Assembly: GCA_014238905.1 (NCBI GenBank)
Contig: JABAAE010000018.1
Location: 14,742-78,741 of the forward strand
Source of the DNA: Planctomycetota bacterium
Lineage (GTDB): Bacteria > Planctomycetota > Planctomycetia > Pirellulales > Pirellulaceae
Reading direction: 5' to 3'
Length of the DNA: 64,000 bases
Below the pieces are notes generated by a model that ran no database searches, had not been told where the DNA came from, and worked only from the letters and a program-made list of their open reading frames with translations. The translations under genes and the position numbers were made by a program. Positions 33,823-42,107 of the stretch are shown here, in pieces (the first letter of the stretch is position 1; every line of letters begins with the position of its first letter).

Positions 33823-34266
33823 ATGCTAGTTTTAAGCCGAAAAGTTGGAGAGAAAATTCTGATTGGCGATGATATCGCCGTCACCGTGGTCCGGTTGTCC
33901 GGCGGTGGTGTGCGAATCGGAATTGATGCTCCAGTGGAGATGGCCGTGGTTCGTGAGGAATTGGCGGCGGAAGCTGGAAAGTTGGAAGCTGGAAAGTCGA
34001 TCTCAGCTGGTTCGGTCTCCGAGGGGGAAAACCCTTGTGAAGCAAAACCTTGTGAAGCAAACCCCCGTGAAGCAGACCCCTGTGAAGCAAAACCCCGTGA
34101 AGCGAACAAGAGTCGTTCCGCCGGTCGTACCTCGGAAAAGAGTTTGCCGGTAAGCAAGTCGTCCGAGGGTTTGGACTCGGTGGCTCGTGCTCAACCCAAC
34201 GGCCTGGCTGCGTCATCTGAGCATCTAAGTGATTCCGATAAAAGGAATCCAACGAAGCCTCGGTGA
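33823..34266 (+). CDS. csrA: CsrA carbon storage regulator with repeat-containing C-terminal tail
   Basis: A 147-residue protein. Residues 1-50 are a standard CsrA domain (MLVLSRKVGEKILIGDDIAV, GGGVRIGIDAPVEM, VVREE). The RNA-contact residues L4, R6 and R44 are present. CsrA binds GGA motifs in mRNA leaders as a dimer and controls translation. Usual length is about 60-75 residues; this one continues for about 90 more. The tail includes EAGKLEAGKS and five 5-residue repeats, P-C/R-E-A-K/N/D, at residues 71-95. Other frames across the repeat are also open because the period is a multiple of 3, but only this frame gives CsrA. The WD40 gene lies upstream with a gap. No good SD lies near the ATG. 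Confidence 0.9.
   Translation: MLVLSRKVGEKILIGDDIAVTVVRLSGGGVRIGIDAPVEMAVVREELAAEAGKLEAGKSISAGSVSEGENPCEAKPCEANPREADPCEAKPREANKSRSAGRTSEKSLPVSKSSEGLDSVARAQPNGLAASSEHLSDSDKRNPTKPR
34033..34107 (+). repeat. 15-bp tandem repeat within csrA, 5 copies
   Basis: Five imperfect copies of CCTTGTGAAGCAAAA (variants with CCCCGT and GAC/AAC) lie in frame, each encoding P-C/R-E-A-K/N/D. The copies differ by few bases. The array forms part of the extended CsrA tail and is followed by KSRSAGRTSEK. Confidence 0.9.
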
Positions 34267-34276
34267 AATTCTAGCC

Positions 34277-34366
34277 GGTATTACTGAACTCGGTATTACT
34301 GAAACCGGTATTACTGAAACCGGTATTACTGAAACCGGTATTACTGAAACCGGTATTACTAAATCA
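34277..34366. repeat. 15-bp tandem repeat downstream of csrA, 6 copies
   Basis: GGTATTACTGAAACC repeats at 34277, 34292, 34307, 34322, 34337 and 34352. The first ends in CTC and the last is degenerate. The array begins 10 bp after the csrA stop. One frame reads as GITET repeats but has no SD and no homology, so it is not called as a gene. The sequence is unlike the csrA-internal array despite the same period. Confidence 0.9.
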
Positions 34367-34446
34367 GGTACCCCCAACTGCCGTAGGTTTTCGTTTCAAC
34401 TTAGACGTCTTGTTTCATTCTTGACACCCTGCCTTTGACATCGCGC

Positions 34447-34536
34447 GGGACTCTGCTATTGACCGGGACTCTGCTATTGACCGGGACTCGGCTATTGACC
34501 GGGACTCTGCTATCGCGCGGGCCTTTGCTGTCGATT
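34447..34536. repeat. 18-bp tandem repeat with GGGA core, 5 copies
   Basis: GGGACTCTGCTATTGACC repeats at 34447, 34465, 34483 and 34501. A degenerate fifth copy starts at 34519 with GGGCC. It lies 80 bp after the 15-bp array and has an unrelated sequence. Four copies keep GGGA, the CsrA-type core, at an 18-nt spacing on the plus strand. Confidence 0.9.
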
Positions 34537-35165
34537 GGGCGTGAAATGCTAGGGGGAGCTGCTCGCAGAGTGAGAGGACCGGTTTAGCTGGGACCATCTG
34601 CCAGGAATGCCAAGTGGTCCTTTCCTTTTTATTATTACTTAATGGCTGAGCAGATCCCCGCGTTCTGTTTCTTCGAGGGCCAAAATGAGATAGGCCGAAT
34701 GCTAGCCTAAAAAAGGATTTTCGATGTATCTGATTTTGGCGGTGACCTAATGTCATCGGCCCCATGGGCCGCCGCCGGAGGTCGTTTCCTTAGCCGGTCT
34801 AAGATAAAAAATGCCCCAAGTTAGTGATGGTCAGCGATTTCAAATCCCTCCTCGCAAACCATCCGCTAGGCGTTTTGTAAGCCGGTTTGGATTAAGATAC
34901 CCGTACCAGAGACTCTGCTCAACAACATCACCAACAGAGGCAAACACGAACATTTCCTCCATCAATCCAATTCATGTCCAACTTAGTCGCGTTGGTCTAA
35001 TTTCTGCCCAGCCTGAAATCGAATCTCGCTATTTCCGGAGGTTCAGCAACAGGCTGGATCCTCCGAAATGTGCTCGACTCGATTCTCCTCTGCGTCTGTA
35101 TGGGCCTGGAGGACAACGTCGAGCGTTTGCTCAAGCTCTGCCAGGGTGACCAGCCGTACCGCAGA
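34537..35165. other. 629-bp stretch without a supported gene
   Basis: The stretch lies between the 18-bp array and the end of the minus-strand transglutaminase gene. A short GC-rich inverted repeat CGGCCC/GGGCCG (34757-34771, 3-nt loop) is present. The ORF 34811-35149 (plus) shows no SD or domain and is not called. No RNA gene was recognised. Confidence 0.4.
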
Positions 35166-36437
35166 CTACTTTTGGCCGTCTTTTCGCAATTGGAGCTGAT
35201 GGATCTGATTGTCTTCGGGTTTGACCACAATTGGAAATGTTGTTTTTCCATAATTGCCAGACCGGCTGGGGGAAGGGATCGAAGCGTTATAGGACCCTGG
35301 TTTTAGATTGACTTCGAAAAAATCATTGGCATCGTTGGATTCATCTCGAGTCGTCCCGCTGGCGATTGTTTGACCGTTTGGGGCGGTAATCAGGATGGGT
35401 AACTTGACTCTTTGGCCAACTTGATTGACCAAACGTATGGCAACAGTGAATTCTCCTGCAGCTTTGGGTTTAGGCTTGCCTGTATACCGCCAGGTGACAT
35501 CGACGCTAGGGACCTCTTTGGACTGTCGTTTCCATACCATGGGGAAATGTTGGTCGGTTTTTTTGAACGATGTCGCATAGATACGATGGATCATTTGGTC
35601 GGAATCTGCCTGCGATGCGATTCCGGCAAACCAGCCTCGGTTGAGGCCGCTAGAGTTGTACTCACAAGCTCCGGTGAATTTCCAGTGCCCTTCGTCCCAG
35701 ACCTCTACCCAAGTATGGTTGCCTCGTTTGTTTACCCACAGTGGTGTCCCTACCACCCGGGCAGGAACGCCAACCGATCGGCAGGCGTCGGTTAGGATAA
35801 CCGAAAGCCCTGTGCAGGAAGCCAATCCGGATTCCATGGATTCAGAGGGACTCTGGTCTGGTTTCTTTCGCTGGGTAGAGTATTTGACTTGCAGGATTTG
35901 AAAGATCTGCCGGTTAAGTTCCTGCGCCGCCTCGCCGCTGGTCTGGCAATTCTTGACCAGGTCTTTAAAACGTTTGTAAAAATCAGTACGCCAATCTTCC
36001 CGTTTTTCGTTCACCGACGCATAAGGTAGAACGTCGTTCAAAAACACGTCAAAAGGTATTTTTCTAGACCAGGCATTGTCGGATCTGGCTTGTAGGGCCG
36101 TTCGGATATTTTTAATCAGGAATTCCCCTTGGAGAGTCTGCAGGTCCTCTTTGGGCATATTCTCGATCAGAAACCGCAGGCAAGCTGTTTCCTCGTCGGA
36201 TGATTTGCATTTTTCCAACGCCAGTCGTAGTTGGGCCGCATTATTACCGGCTTCCTTGAGTCGTTGATTGAGGAGGTCGGTTTTGGGAGTTTTGCTGGAT
36301 AGCAGTTCGCCGGCTAAACGGGTCGCCGCCTGACCGGACTCCTGTTGCCCGGATGCTTGCTGAAAAAGGGAATTCGTTGGCAGCCCATACAGAATACAAA
36401 GAAATGCCAAGGTACGGGGAAGAAGGTTATTATTCAT
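35166..36437 (-). CDS. Secreted transglutaminase-like protein
   Basis: A 423-residue protein starting at ATG 36437 with signal peptide MNNNLLPRTLAFLCILYGLP. A TTG at 36467 would add 10 residues. The transglutaminase-like core is at about residues 215-275: SCTGLSVILTDACRSVGVPARVVG supplies the putative catalytic Cys, and GNHTWVEVWDEGHWKFTG supplies the His. The third catalytic residue is not certain (a Glu follows, in GACEYNSSG). About 200 residues of helical sequence precede the core, and a beta-rich region with LPILITAPNGQT follows. The activity may be peptidase-like rather than crosslinking. It is divergent from the ABC transporter. Confidence 0.85.
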   Translation of the reverse strand: MNNNLLPRTLAFLCILYGLPTNSLFQQASGQQESGQAATRLAGELLSSKTPKTDLLNQRLKEAGNNAAQLRLALEKCKSSDEETACLRFLIENMPKEDLQTLQGEFLIKNIRTALQARSDNAWSRKIPFDVFLNDVLPYASVNEKREDWRTDFYKRFKDLVKNCQTSGEAAQELNRQIFQILQVKYSTQRKKPDQSPSESMESGLASCTGLSVILTDACRSVGVPARVVGTPLWVNKRGNHTWVEVWDEGHWKFTGACEYNSSGLNRGWFAGIASQADSDQMIHRIYATSFKKTDQHFPMVWKRQSKEVPSVDVTWRYTGKPKPKAAGEFTVAIRLVNQVGQRVKLPILITAPNGQTIASGTTRDESNDANDFFEVNLKPGSYNASIPSPSRSGNYGKTTFPIVVKPEDNQIHQLQLRKDGQK

Positions 36438-36710
36438 CAGCAAGGACTTCACAACGGGCGGGACCAAAATGACCGGTGCGCCAGTTTAACATGGGGCCGA
36501 TGTCTACGCCAATGCGGAACTTTTGCCCGATCTCCCGATGCTGCTAGCATCGACTGGTCTAAATTGCACTTTTCAGTTTTTAGCCGAATCGGTTATAAAA
36601 AAACCAAGACGTTAGCCAATGGAAGGCACTCGGCTGAGCTACCTTAATGGTCGGACATTATCCCGACGGCTTGCCGCCGCGGAATCTGCGAGAAGGAACT
36701 CGATTCTAAT

Positions 36711-38696
36711 ATGAAATATTACATTCGCGCACTGAAAATGGCGTTGAAGTACAAGTGGTCTTTGGTGGGCGCGATTTTAAGCTCATTGATGGTGGCACTT
36801 TTATGGGGCGCAAATATAGGGGCCGTCTACCCTTTCGTCGAAGTTGTTTTTGAACGAAATTCAATACACGATTGGGTGGATGAGCAAGAGGCGCAAAGCC
36901 AACAAAAAATTTCTGTGATGAACACAACCATTGCCGAAATCAACAGCAAAGGGGCCTCTCTTTCGCCGGAAGATGCAAGCCGTCTGAAGATTTGTCAGCA
37001 ACAGGTTGGTGATTACCAACAACGAGTGGTTTGGCTTCAGGCCTGGGGGCCAACGATCAAGAGATACACGCCGGCTGAACCATTTCAAACCTTGGTGATG
37101 TTGGTGGCGGTTCTGTTGGTGGGGACCGTTCTGAAAGGTATTTTTCTGATTGTTAATATGGTTCTGGTTGCTCGGGTCGGGCAGCGGACGATACTGGATC
37201 TTCAAAACACCTTTTTCAGGAGTACGTTGCAACAGGATCTCAGCGCCATCGGTGAAAAAGGCACTGGAGATTTGGTGGGTAGAATCCGGGGTGAAACCGG
37301 GACGATTGGCAATGCGATTACCACCTTGTTTGGAAAGACGCTGCGTGAGCCATTCAAAATGTTGGCGTGCTTGATTGGAGCGGCTTTGATTAATTGGCGG
37401 TTGCTCGTTTTTTCAATGCTGGTGGCACCTTTTGCCGGCTTTCTGATGATCCGGCTTTCACAATCGATGAAAAGGGCTAATAAACGCGCCGTGGAGGAAT
37501 CGGCAAAATTGGTAAACCGGCTCTTTCAGGCGCTGACCTATGTGCGAATTGTCAAGTCGCACAATATGGAGGGTTACGAAAGAAGTCGGTTCAAGCGGAC
37601 CGCTGACAAGGTGTACCGGAAGTCGATGAAGATAGCCGTTTACAATTCCCTTTTCCGGTTAAACAACGAGGTCTTGGGGATCGGTGTGGTTTGTATTTCC
37701 GCTCTTGCCGGTGGATACCTGGTAATGAATCAACAAACCCATCTTTTCGGCGTGCAATTGGCTTCTACCGAAATGTCCATTACCGCCATGATGACTTTTT
37801 ATGCATTTCTCATAGCTGCCTGCGATCCGATTCGAAAAATGGCGGATGTTTACAACATTTTAAACGTTGGAATGGTCGCGTGTGATCGAGTGTTCCCATT
37901 GATTGACCGGCAGGCCAGTGTCCAGTCTCCCACTCATCCAAAGCGAATTCCCACCAAGGCGGCAGCCATCAAGTTTAAGGATGTGCATTTTGCTTATGAT
38001 CCGGCGATTCCGGTTTTGAATGGTGTTTCGTTTGCTGTCGCTCCTGGGGAAACGGTGGCCATTGTGGGCCCTAATGGGTGCGGGAAAAGTACTCTGGTCA
38101 ATTTTCTGCTGCGATTCCACAACCCAGATTCGGGGGAGGTTTTTGTTGGCGACCACGAAATCAGAGAATATCGTGTTCGCGATGTGAGGCGTTGCGTGAG
38201 TATGGTGAATCAGCAAACGATGCTCTTTGCGGATTCGGTCATCAACAACATTCGATATGGCAGTCCCAATTCATCCGAATTAAAGGTCGTCGATGCAGCT
38301 AAAAAAGCGCACGCGGATTCATTCATTAATGAGAAACTTGATAATGGTTATCAGACTATTTTAGGTGAACATGGCCTGACACTCTCGGGCGGTCAACGTC
38401 AGCGGATTGCACTGGCCCGGGCGATTCTTCGAGATTCCCCCATCGTGATTCTCGATGAAGCGACCAGTCAAATTGATACCGAGAGTGAAATGTTAATCCA
38501 TCAGTCGTTGTCACAACACATTCAGGACAGGACGGCTCTGATTATTACTCATCGGATGAGTACGATGGAACTCGCCGATAAGGTACTGGTCATGGACTCC
38601 GGGAGAGTGATGGACTTCGGGACGCACTCAGAAGTCCTCAAGCGTTGTGATTTGTATCGCCGTCTCTTTTCATCAGGAATGCGGGATTCAGCATAA
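36711..38696 (+). CDS. MsbA-type ABC exporter, fused TMD and NBD
   Basis: A 661-residue half-transporter. A transmembrane region spans about residues 1-370, with a hydrophilic stretch at 40-120 of the exporter type. The NBD follows: Walker A GPNGCGKST at about 452-460, signature LSGGQRQRIALARA at about 556, Walker B IVILDEAT, and H-loop ITHR. The type fits lipid or LPS exporters such as MsbA. The stop overlaps the next gene in TAATG, and that gene encodes KdsD, an enzyme of Kdo biosynthesis. An LPS-related substrate is therefore inferred but not proven. AAGGA lies 13 nt before the ATG, which is somewhat long. Confidence 0.92.
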   Translation: MKYYIRALKMALKYKWSLVGAILSSLMVALLWGANIGAVYPFVEVVFERNSIHDWVDEQEAQSQQKISVMNTTIAEINSKGASLSPEDASRLKICQQQVGDYQQRVVWLQAWGPTIKRYTPAEPFQTLVMLVAVLLVGTVLKGIFLIVNMVLVARVGQRTILDLQNTFFRSTLQQDLSAIGEKGTGDLVGRIRGETGTIGNAITTLFGKTLREPFKMLACLIGAALINWRLLVFSMLVAPFAGFLMIRLSQSMKRANKRAVEESAKLVNRLFQALTYVRIVKSHNMEGYERSRFKRTADKVYRKSMKIAVYNSLFRLNNEVLGIGVVCISALAGGYLVMNQQTHLFGVQLASTEMSITAMMTFYAFLIAACDPIRKMADVYNILNVGMVACDRVFPLIDRQASVQSPTHPKRIPTKAAAIKFKDVHFAYDPAIPVLNGVSFAVAPGETVAIVGPNGCGKSTLVNFLLRFHNPDSGEVFVGDHEIREYRVRDVRRCVSMVNQQTMLFADSVINNIRYGSPNSSELKVVDAAKKAHADSFINEKLDNGYQTILGEHGLTLSGGQRQRIALARAILRDSPIVILDEATSQIDTESEMLIHQSLSQHIQDRTALIITHRMSTMELADKVLVMDSGRVMDFGTHSEVLKRCDLYRRLFSSGMRDSA

Positions 38697-39703
38697 TGTC
38701 TGTTTTTGTTCAGTCTCAGTCAGAATCGAGTCGTCCCCCCTCAACAGCGTTTGAATACCTGCGTATTGCGCAGGCCGTCATTCAGAACGAAGCGGTGGCG
38801 ATGAACGCTTTGTCCGAGAAAATTCCGCTGGAGTTTGCCGAAGCGGTTGAAATGATCGCAGCTTGTCAGGGGGCGGTGATCGTCACCGGGATTGGAAAGG
38901 CGGGCTGGATTGGACAAAAGATTTCGTCATCATTTGCCTCCACCGGGACCCGCAGCCATTTTCTTCATCCTGCGGAGGCCTTGCACGGCGACTTTGGAAG
39001 AATCGGTGAGGACGATACTGTTTTCATTTTGTCCAATAGTGGAGAAACCGGTGAGGTGCTGCAATTGCTGCCAACGCTGGAGAAATTGAAAGTCAACAAA
39101 ATCGCCGTAACCGCAAATGGAAACAGTTCACTTTCCAGATCGTGTGATCTGACGATTGCCTATGGTGCCGTTGCTGAAGCCTGCCGTCTTGGTTTGGCTC
39201 CCACCACCAGCACCGCACTCATGCTGGCCATTGGTGACGCCTTGGCATTAACGCTGTCCGAAAGAAACGGATTTTCCAATCTTGATTTTGCCAAATTCCA
39301 CCCAGGTGGAAGTCTTGGGCGAAAGTTACAGACCGTCCAGGAAGCCATGCGTCCACTAGGATCCTGTCGGGTGGCAAATGAAAACTCGATAGCGCGGGCG
39401 GCGATCACTAGCCAGTCTCATCAAGGTCGGCGAACGGGTGCGATCCTGGTGACTGACGATGCTGGTCGGCTTACCGGTATTTTTACCGATAGTGACCTCG
39501 TCAAGTTGTTGGAACGGAATGAAGATCGTCGACTGGATCAGCCTCTGAGGGATCTGATGTGTCCCCAACCCAAGTCGATTTGCCGTGGTGAGTTTGCCAG
39601 CGTAGCGGTAGAGTTATTGGCCGAGTATAGTATCAGCGAATTGCCGGTCGTAGACGACGATCATCGACCCCTTGGTATTCTGGATATTACAGATTTGATT
39701 TAG
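38696..39703 (+). CDS. kdsD: Arabinose-5-phosphate isomerase (KdsD/KpsF family)
   Basis: A 335-residue protein with an SIS domain (about residues 40-190: VIVTGIGKAGWIGQKISSSF, LHGDFGRIGEDDTVFILSNS, LAPTTSTALMLAIGDALA) followed by two CBS domains (about 220-335, ending with GILDITDLI). This arrangement is that of KdsD/KpsF/GutQ, which convert ribulose-5-phosphate to arabinose-5-phosphate, the first step of Kdo synthesis. The gene starts in TAATG overlapping the ABC exporter stop, so translation is probably coupled. An LPS or capsule sugar pathway is the likely job. Confidence 0.93.
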   Translation: MSVFVQSQSESSRPPSTAFEYLRIAQAVIQNEAVAMNALSEKIPLEFAEAVEMIAACQGAVIVTGIGKAGWIGQKISSSFASTGTRSHFLHPAEALHGDFGRIGEDDTVFILSNSGETGEVLQLLPTLEKLKVNKIAVTANGNSSLSRSCDLTIAYGAVAEACRLGLAPTTSTALMLAIGDALALTLSERNGFSNLDFAKFHPGGSLGRKLQTVQEAMRPLGSCRVANENSIARAAITSQSHQGRRTGAILVTDDAGRLTGIFTDSDLVKLLERNEDRRLDQPLRDLMCPQPKSICRGEFASVAVELLAEYSISELPVVDDDHRPLGILDITDLI

Positions 39704-39961
39704 GCCTGGATTTTGACGTGGCGGAACCGGTGGCCCTCTTCAGCAGTTGATCAGCGGACTGAATTCGGGCGGTGAGCAGGCGTTCTATTGGAAGAGTGGT
39801 TGGCGTTGACTGGGGGTCGGTTGCTCGTCAACGCCGGGTCGTTTTGCCGCCTTAACAATGCCCCTCCATCTTTCTTCAAGACCCGGCAGGTCTTTTGCAT
39901 TGCACAGTCGCTTACGGGATGGCAATCTATCGGGGTGCAGCCTCCATCCAGGACTGGTATT

Positions 39962-41608
39962 ATGAATGCTTCATTCTTTTCCTGTTTGCTGAAGACCAAA
40001 CCGATGAATCAATTGAAATGGAATTTGTTCGCCATAATGCTCTTGTCCGCTGTTTGCTCCATTTCGGCGGGAGAGGAGCGTCCCAATATCGTTTTTATTT
40101 TTACGGACGACCATGCTCCGCATGCGATTGGAGCTTATGACGGGATTTACAAAAAAATCAATCCGACTCCCAACATCGACAAGTTGGCCAGCCAGGGGAT
40201 GCTGTTTCGAAACAGCTTTTGTACCAATAGTATTTGCGGACCAAGCCGGGCGGTGATTCAAACGGGCAAGCACAGCCATCTCAACGGTTTTATGCAAAAC
40301 GGTAATCGGTTCGACGGTTCCCAGCAGACATTTCCTAAGCTCCTGCAAAAATCGGGATACCAGACAGCCATGATCGGAAAATGGCATCTGGGAACCAATC
40401 CCCAAGGATTTGATTACTGGGACGTTTTGCCCGGACAGGGTCTTTATTACAATCCATTTTTGATCTCTGAAAAGGGTCGTCGAAAAGTCGAGGGCTACTG
40501 CACAGATATCGTTACTGATTTGGCATTGGACTGGTTGAAGGAAAATTCCAACTCTGGAAAACCGTTTATGTTGATGTGTCAGCATAAAGCACCGCATCGG
40601 ACGTGGATGCCGGCGCTACGCCATCTGGATTTATATGACGATGTCGAGATACCTGAACCAGATACCCTGTTTGACAATTATCGTGACAACGCCATTGCCG
40701 CTCGTATTCAGGAATTGGAAATCGACCGGCATATGAATCTGGTCTACGACCTTTTTGTTAGCCCCTATCCGGGCTGGGACCCTAACGCCGGAAAAAGTCT
40801 GGACCGCTCCGGTTTTCGCAACCTGAAAACCATGACGGCATCCCAGCGGGCAACGTGGGATGCCGCATTTGAACCGAAAAATCAGGAATTCCTGAAATCC
40901 AAACTGTCCGGCAAAGATCTCGTGCGTTGGAAATACCAGCGATATTTGAAGAATTATCTGCGGTGCATCAAAGGCGTCGATGAAAGTGTGGGAAGGTTGA
41001 TGGCCTACCTTAACGAGGCCGGCCTTGCGGAGAATACAATTGTCATTTATTCCTCGGATCAGGGCTTCTATTTGGGCGACCACGGTTGGTACGACAAGCG
41101 TTGGATGTACGAAGAATCTCTGAAGATGCCGTTGATTGTCAAATGGCCGGGTGTGACCGAGCCTGGCTCGTTGAATACGGACCTGGTGCAGAATCTTGAT
41201 TATGCTGAGACCTTTCTGGATGTTGCCAAAACAGCCATACCAGAAGATATGCAAGGCCGATCACTGGTTCCCTTGTTAAAAGGAACCACCCCCAAGGATT
41301 GGCGCAAGTCCATCTACTATCATTACTTTGAATTTCCCAGCGTTCATATGGTTGCCAAGCAATATGGTATCCGTACCGAAAGATTCAAGCTCATTCGATT
41401 TTACCAATTTGATGAGTGGGAGTTTTATGATTTGGAAAAAGATCCCAGTGAGTTAAAAAATGAATATGCGAATCCAATTTACCAAGCGGAAATTGCTCAA
41501 CTAAAACAGGAGTTGACCCAGCGCCGACGTAACATTGGGGATAACAGTGATGTGAGCGTGATGCCCGCGGATTGGCAGCGGAAATTTCGTTCTGGTGCCA
41601 AGGAATAA
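39962..41608 (+). CDS. Secreted sulfatase
   Basis: A 548-residue protein starting at the ATG 39962, with AGGA 8 nt upstream. A later ATG at 40004 also gives a signal peptide (MNQLKWNLFAIMLLSAVCSI). Metal ligands are in IVFIFTDDHAPHA. The FGly site is C92-G-P-S-R. The second metal site is in SDQGFYLGDHGWYDKRWMYE. This is a Cys-type S1 sulfatase needing FGly maturation. The long frame from 39788 lacks signal-peptide character and begins with a TTG. It follows kdsD by about 260 bp; no operon is evident. The polysaccharide substrate is unknown. Confidence 0.93.
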   Translation: MNASFFSCLLKTKPMNQLKWNLFAIMLLSAVCSISAGEERPNIVFIFTDDHAPHAIGAYDGIYKKINPTPNIDKLASQGMLFRNSFCTNSICGPSRAVIQTGKHSHLNGFMQNGNRFDGSQQTFPKLLQKSGYQTAMIGKWHLGTNPQGFDYWDVLPGQGLYYNPFLISEKGRRKVEGYCTDIVTDLALDWLKENSNSGKPFMLMCQHKAPHRTWMPALRHLDLYDDVEIPEPDTLFDNYRDNAIAARIQELEIDRHMNLVYDLFVSPYPGWDPNAGKSLDRSGFRNLKTMTASQRATWDAAFEPKNQEFLKSKLSGKDLVRWKYQRYLKNYLRCIKGVDESVGRLMAYLNEAGLAENTIVIYSSDQGFYLGDHGWYDKRWMYEESLKMPLIVKWPGVTEPGSLNTDLVQNLDYAETFLDVAKTAIPEDMQGRSLVPLLKGTTPKDWRKSIYYHYFEFPSVHMVAKQYGIRTERFKLIRFYQFDEWEFYDLEKDPSELKNEYANPIYQAEIAQLKQELTQRRRNIGDNSDVSVMPADWQRKFRSGAKE

Positions 41609-42107
41609 ACTGACGTCAAGGAGTAAACTGGTTGTCCCGCAGCAATGATTGCAAACGCGTTTGCCGGGGGGGAACGTTTTACTCTCGCTGGCCGCGGCAA
41701 CGATAGCGATTGCAGTATTCACCCTTTCTTATCGTTGGCGATCTGGGTATGCGATGCTGACCGGTTGTCTCGGCATGCACCTACTGATTTGGAACACTGC
41801 CACGATTCGCTAGGCATCGCACTCCTCGCGAAAAATGCTGTCTTTGGCACGCTGGCCCAAGTCAATGCCGCACTAGTCGCTATTCAATCGATTGTCATCC
41901 ACGTCAAGCTCGTACAGGCGGTGCTAACCGCCGTACTTGGTTGGAGTGATTCGTCAGCTCTCGTTGGTCGCATACTGCTACCGCTATTTGGCGGCGCCTG
42001 TTTGCTGCAGGATCTTCTGGAATCGTTTACTGGCGGCTGAGGCTACACAGCTGCGAGGACCGCTTGTCAGCTACCCAGCCAAGCGGTCCATTGAGAAATG
42101 AATTCTC
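41609..42107. other. 499-bp convergent intergenic region with a strong inverted repeat
   Basis: GGACCGCTTG (42057-42066) and CAAGCGGTCC (42080-42089) form a perfect 10-bp stem around a 13-nt loop that can itself pair as GCT/AGC. A smaller GAGAA/TTCTC hairpin follows at 42093-42107. They lie between the sulfatase and the minus-strand oxidoreductase. No T-run follows, so factor-independent termination is unclear. The 131-residue frame at 41645-42040 lacks SD or homology. Confidence 0.5.

Noticed and set aside
33863..34153. Alternative frame inside csrA with LVKQTPVKQ-type repeats
   Set aside because: It overlaps the csrA frame that has clear homology; the repeats keep all frames open.
34229..34438. 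Possible small protein with GITET repeats
   Set aside because: The open frame follows from a repeat period divisible by 3. It overlaps the csrA end in another frame and has no SD or homology.
34033..34536. CRISPR array
   Set aside because: The direct repeats are contiguous with 15- and 18-bp periods and no spacers, and no cas genes are in the window.
34415..34765. Possible minus-strand protein with RSIAES repeats
   Set aside because: It is open only because of the 18-bp array, with no SD, no signal and no recognisable domain.
41645..42040. 131-residue plus-strand frame in the gap after the sulfatase
   Set aside because: There is no SD or recognisable family. Its composition is not persuasive, and the opposite strand has stops, so I could not support a gene or pseudogene.
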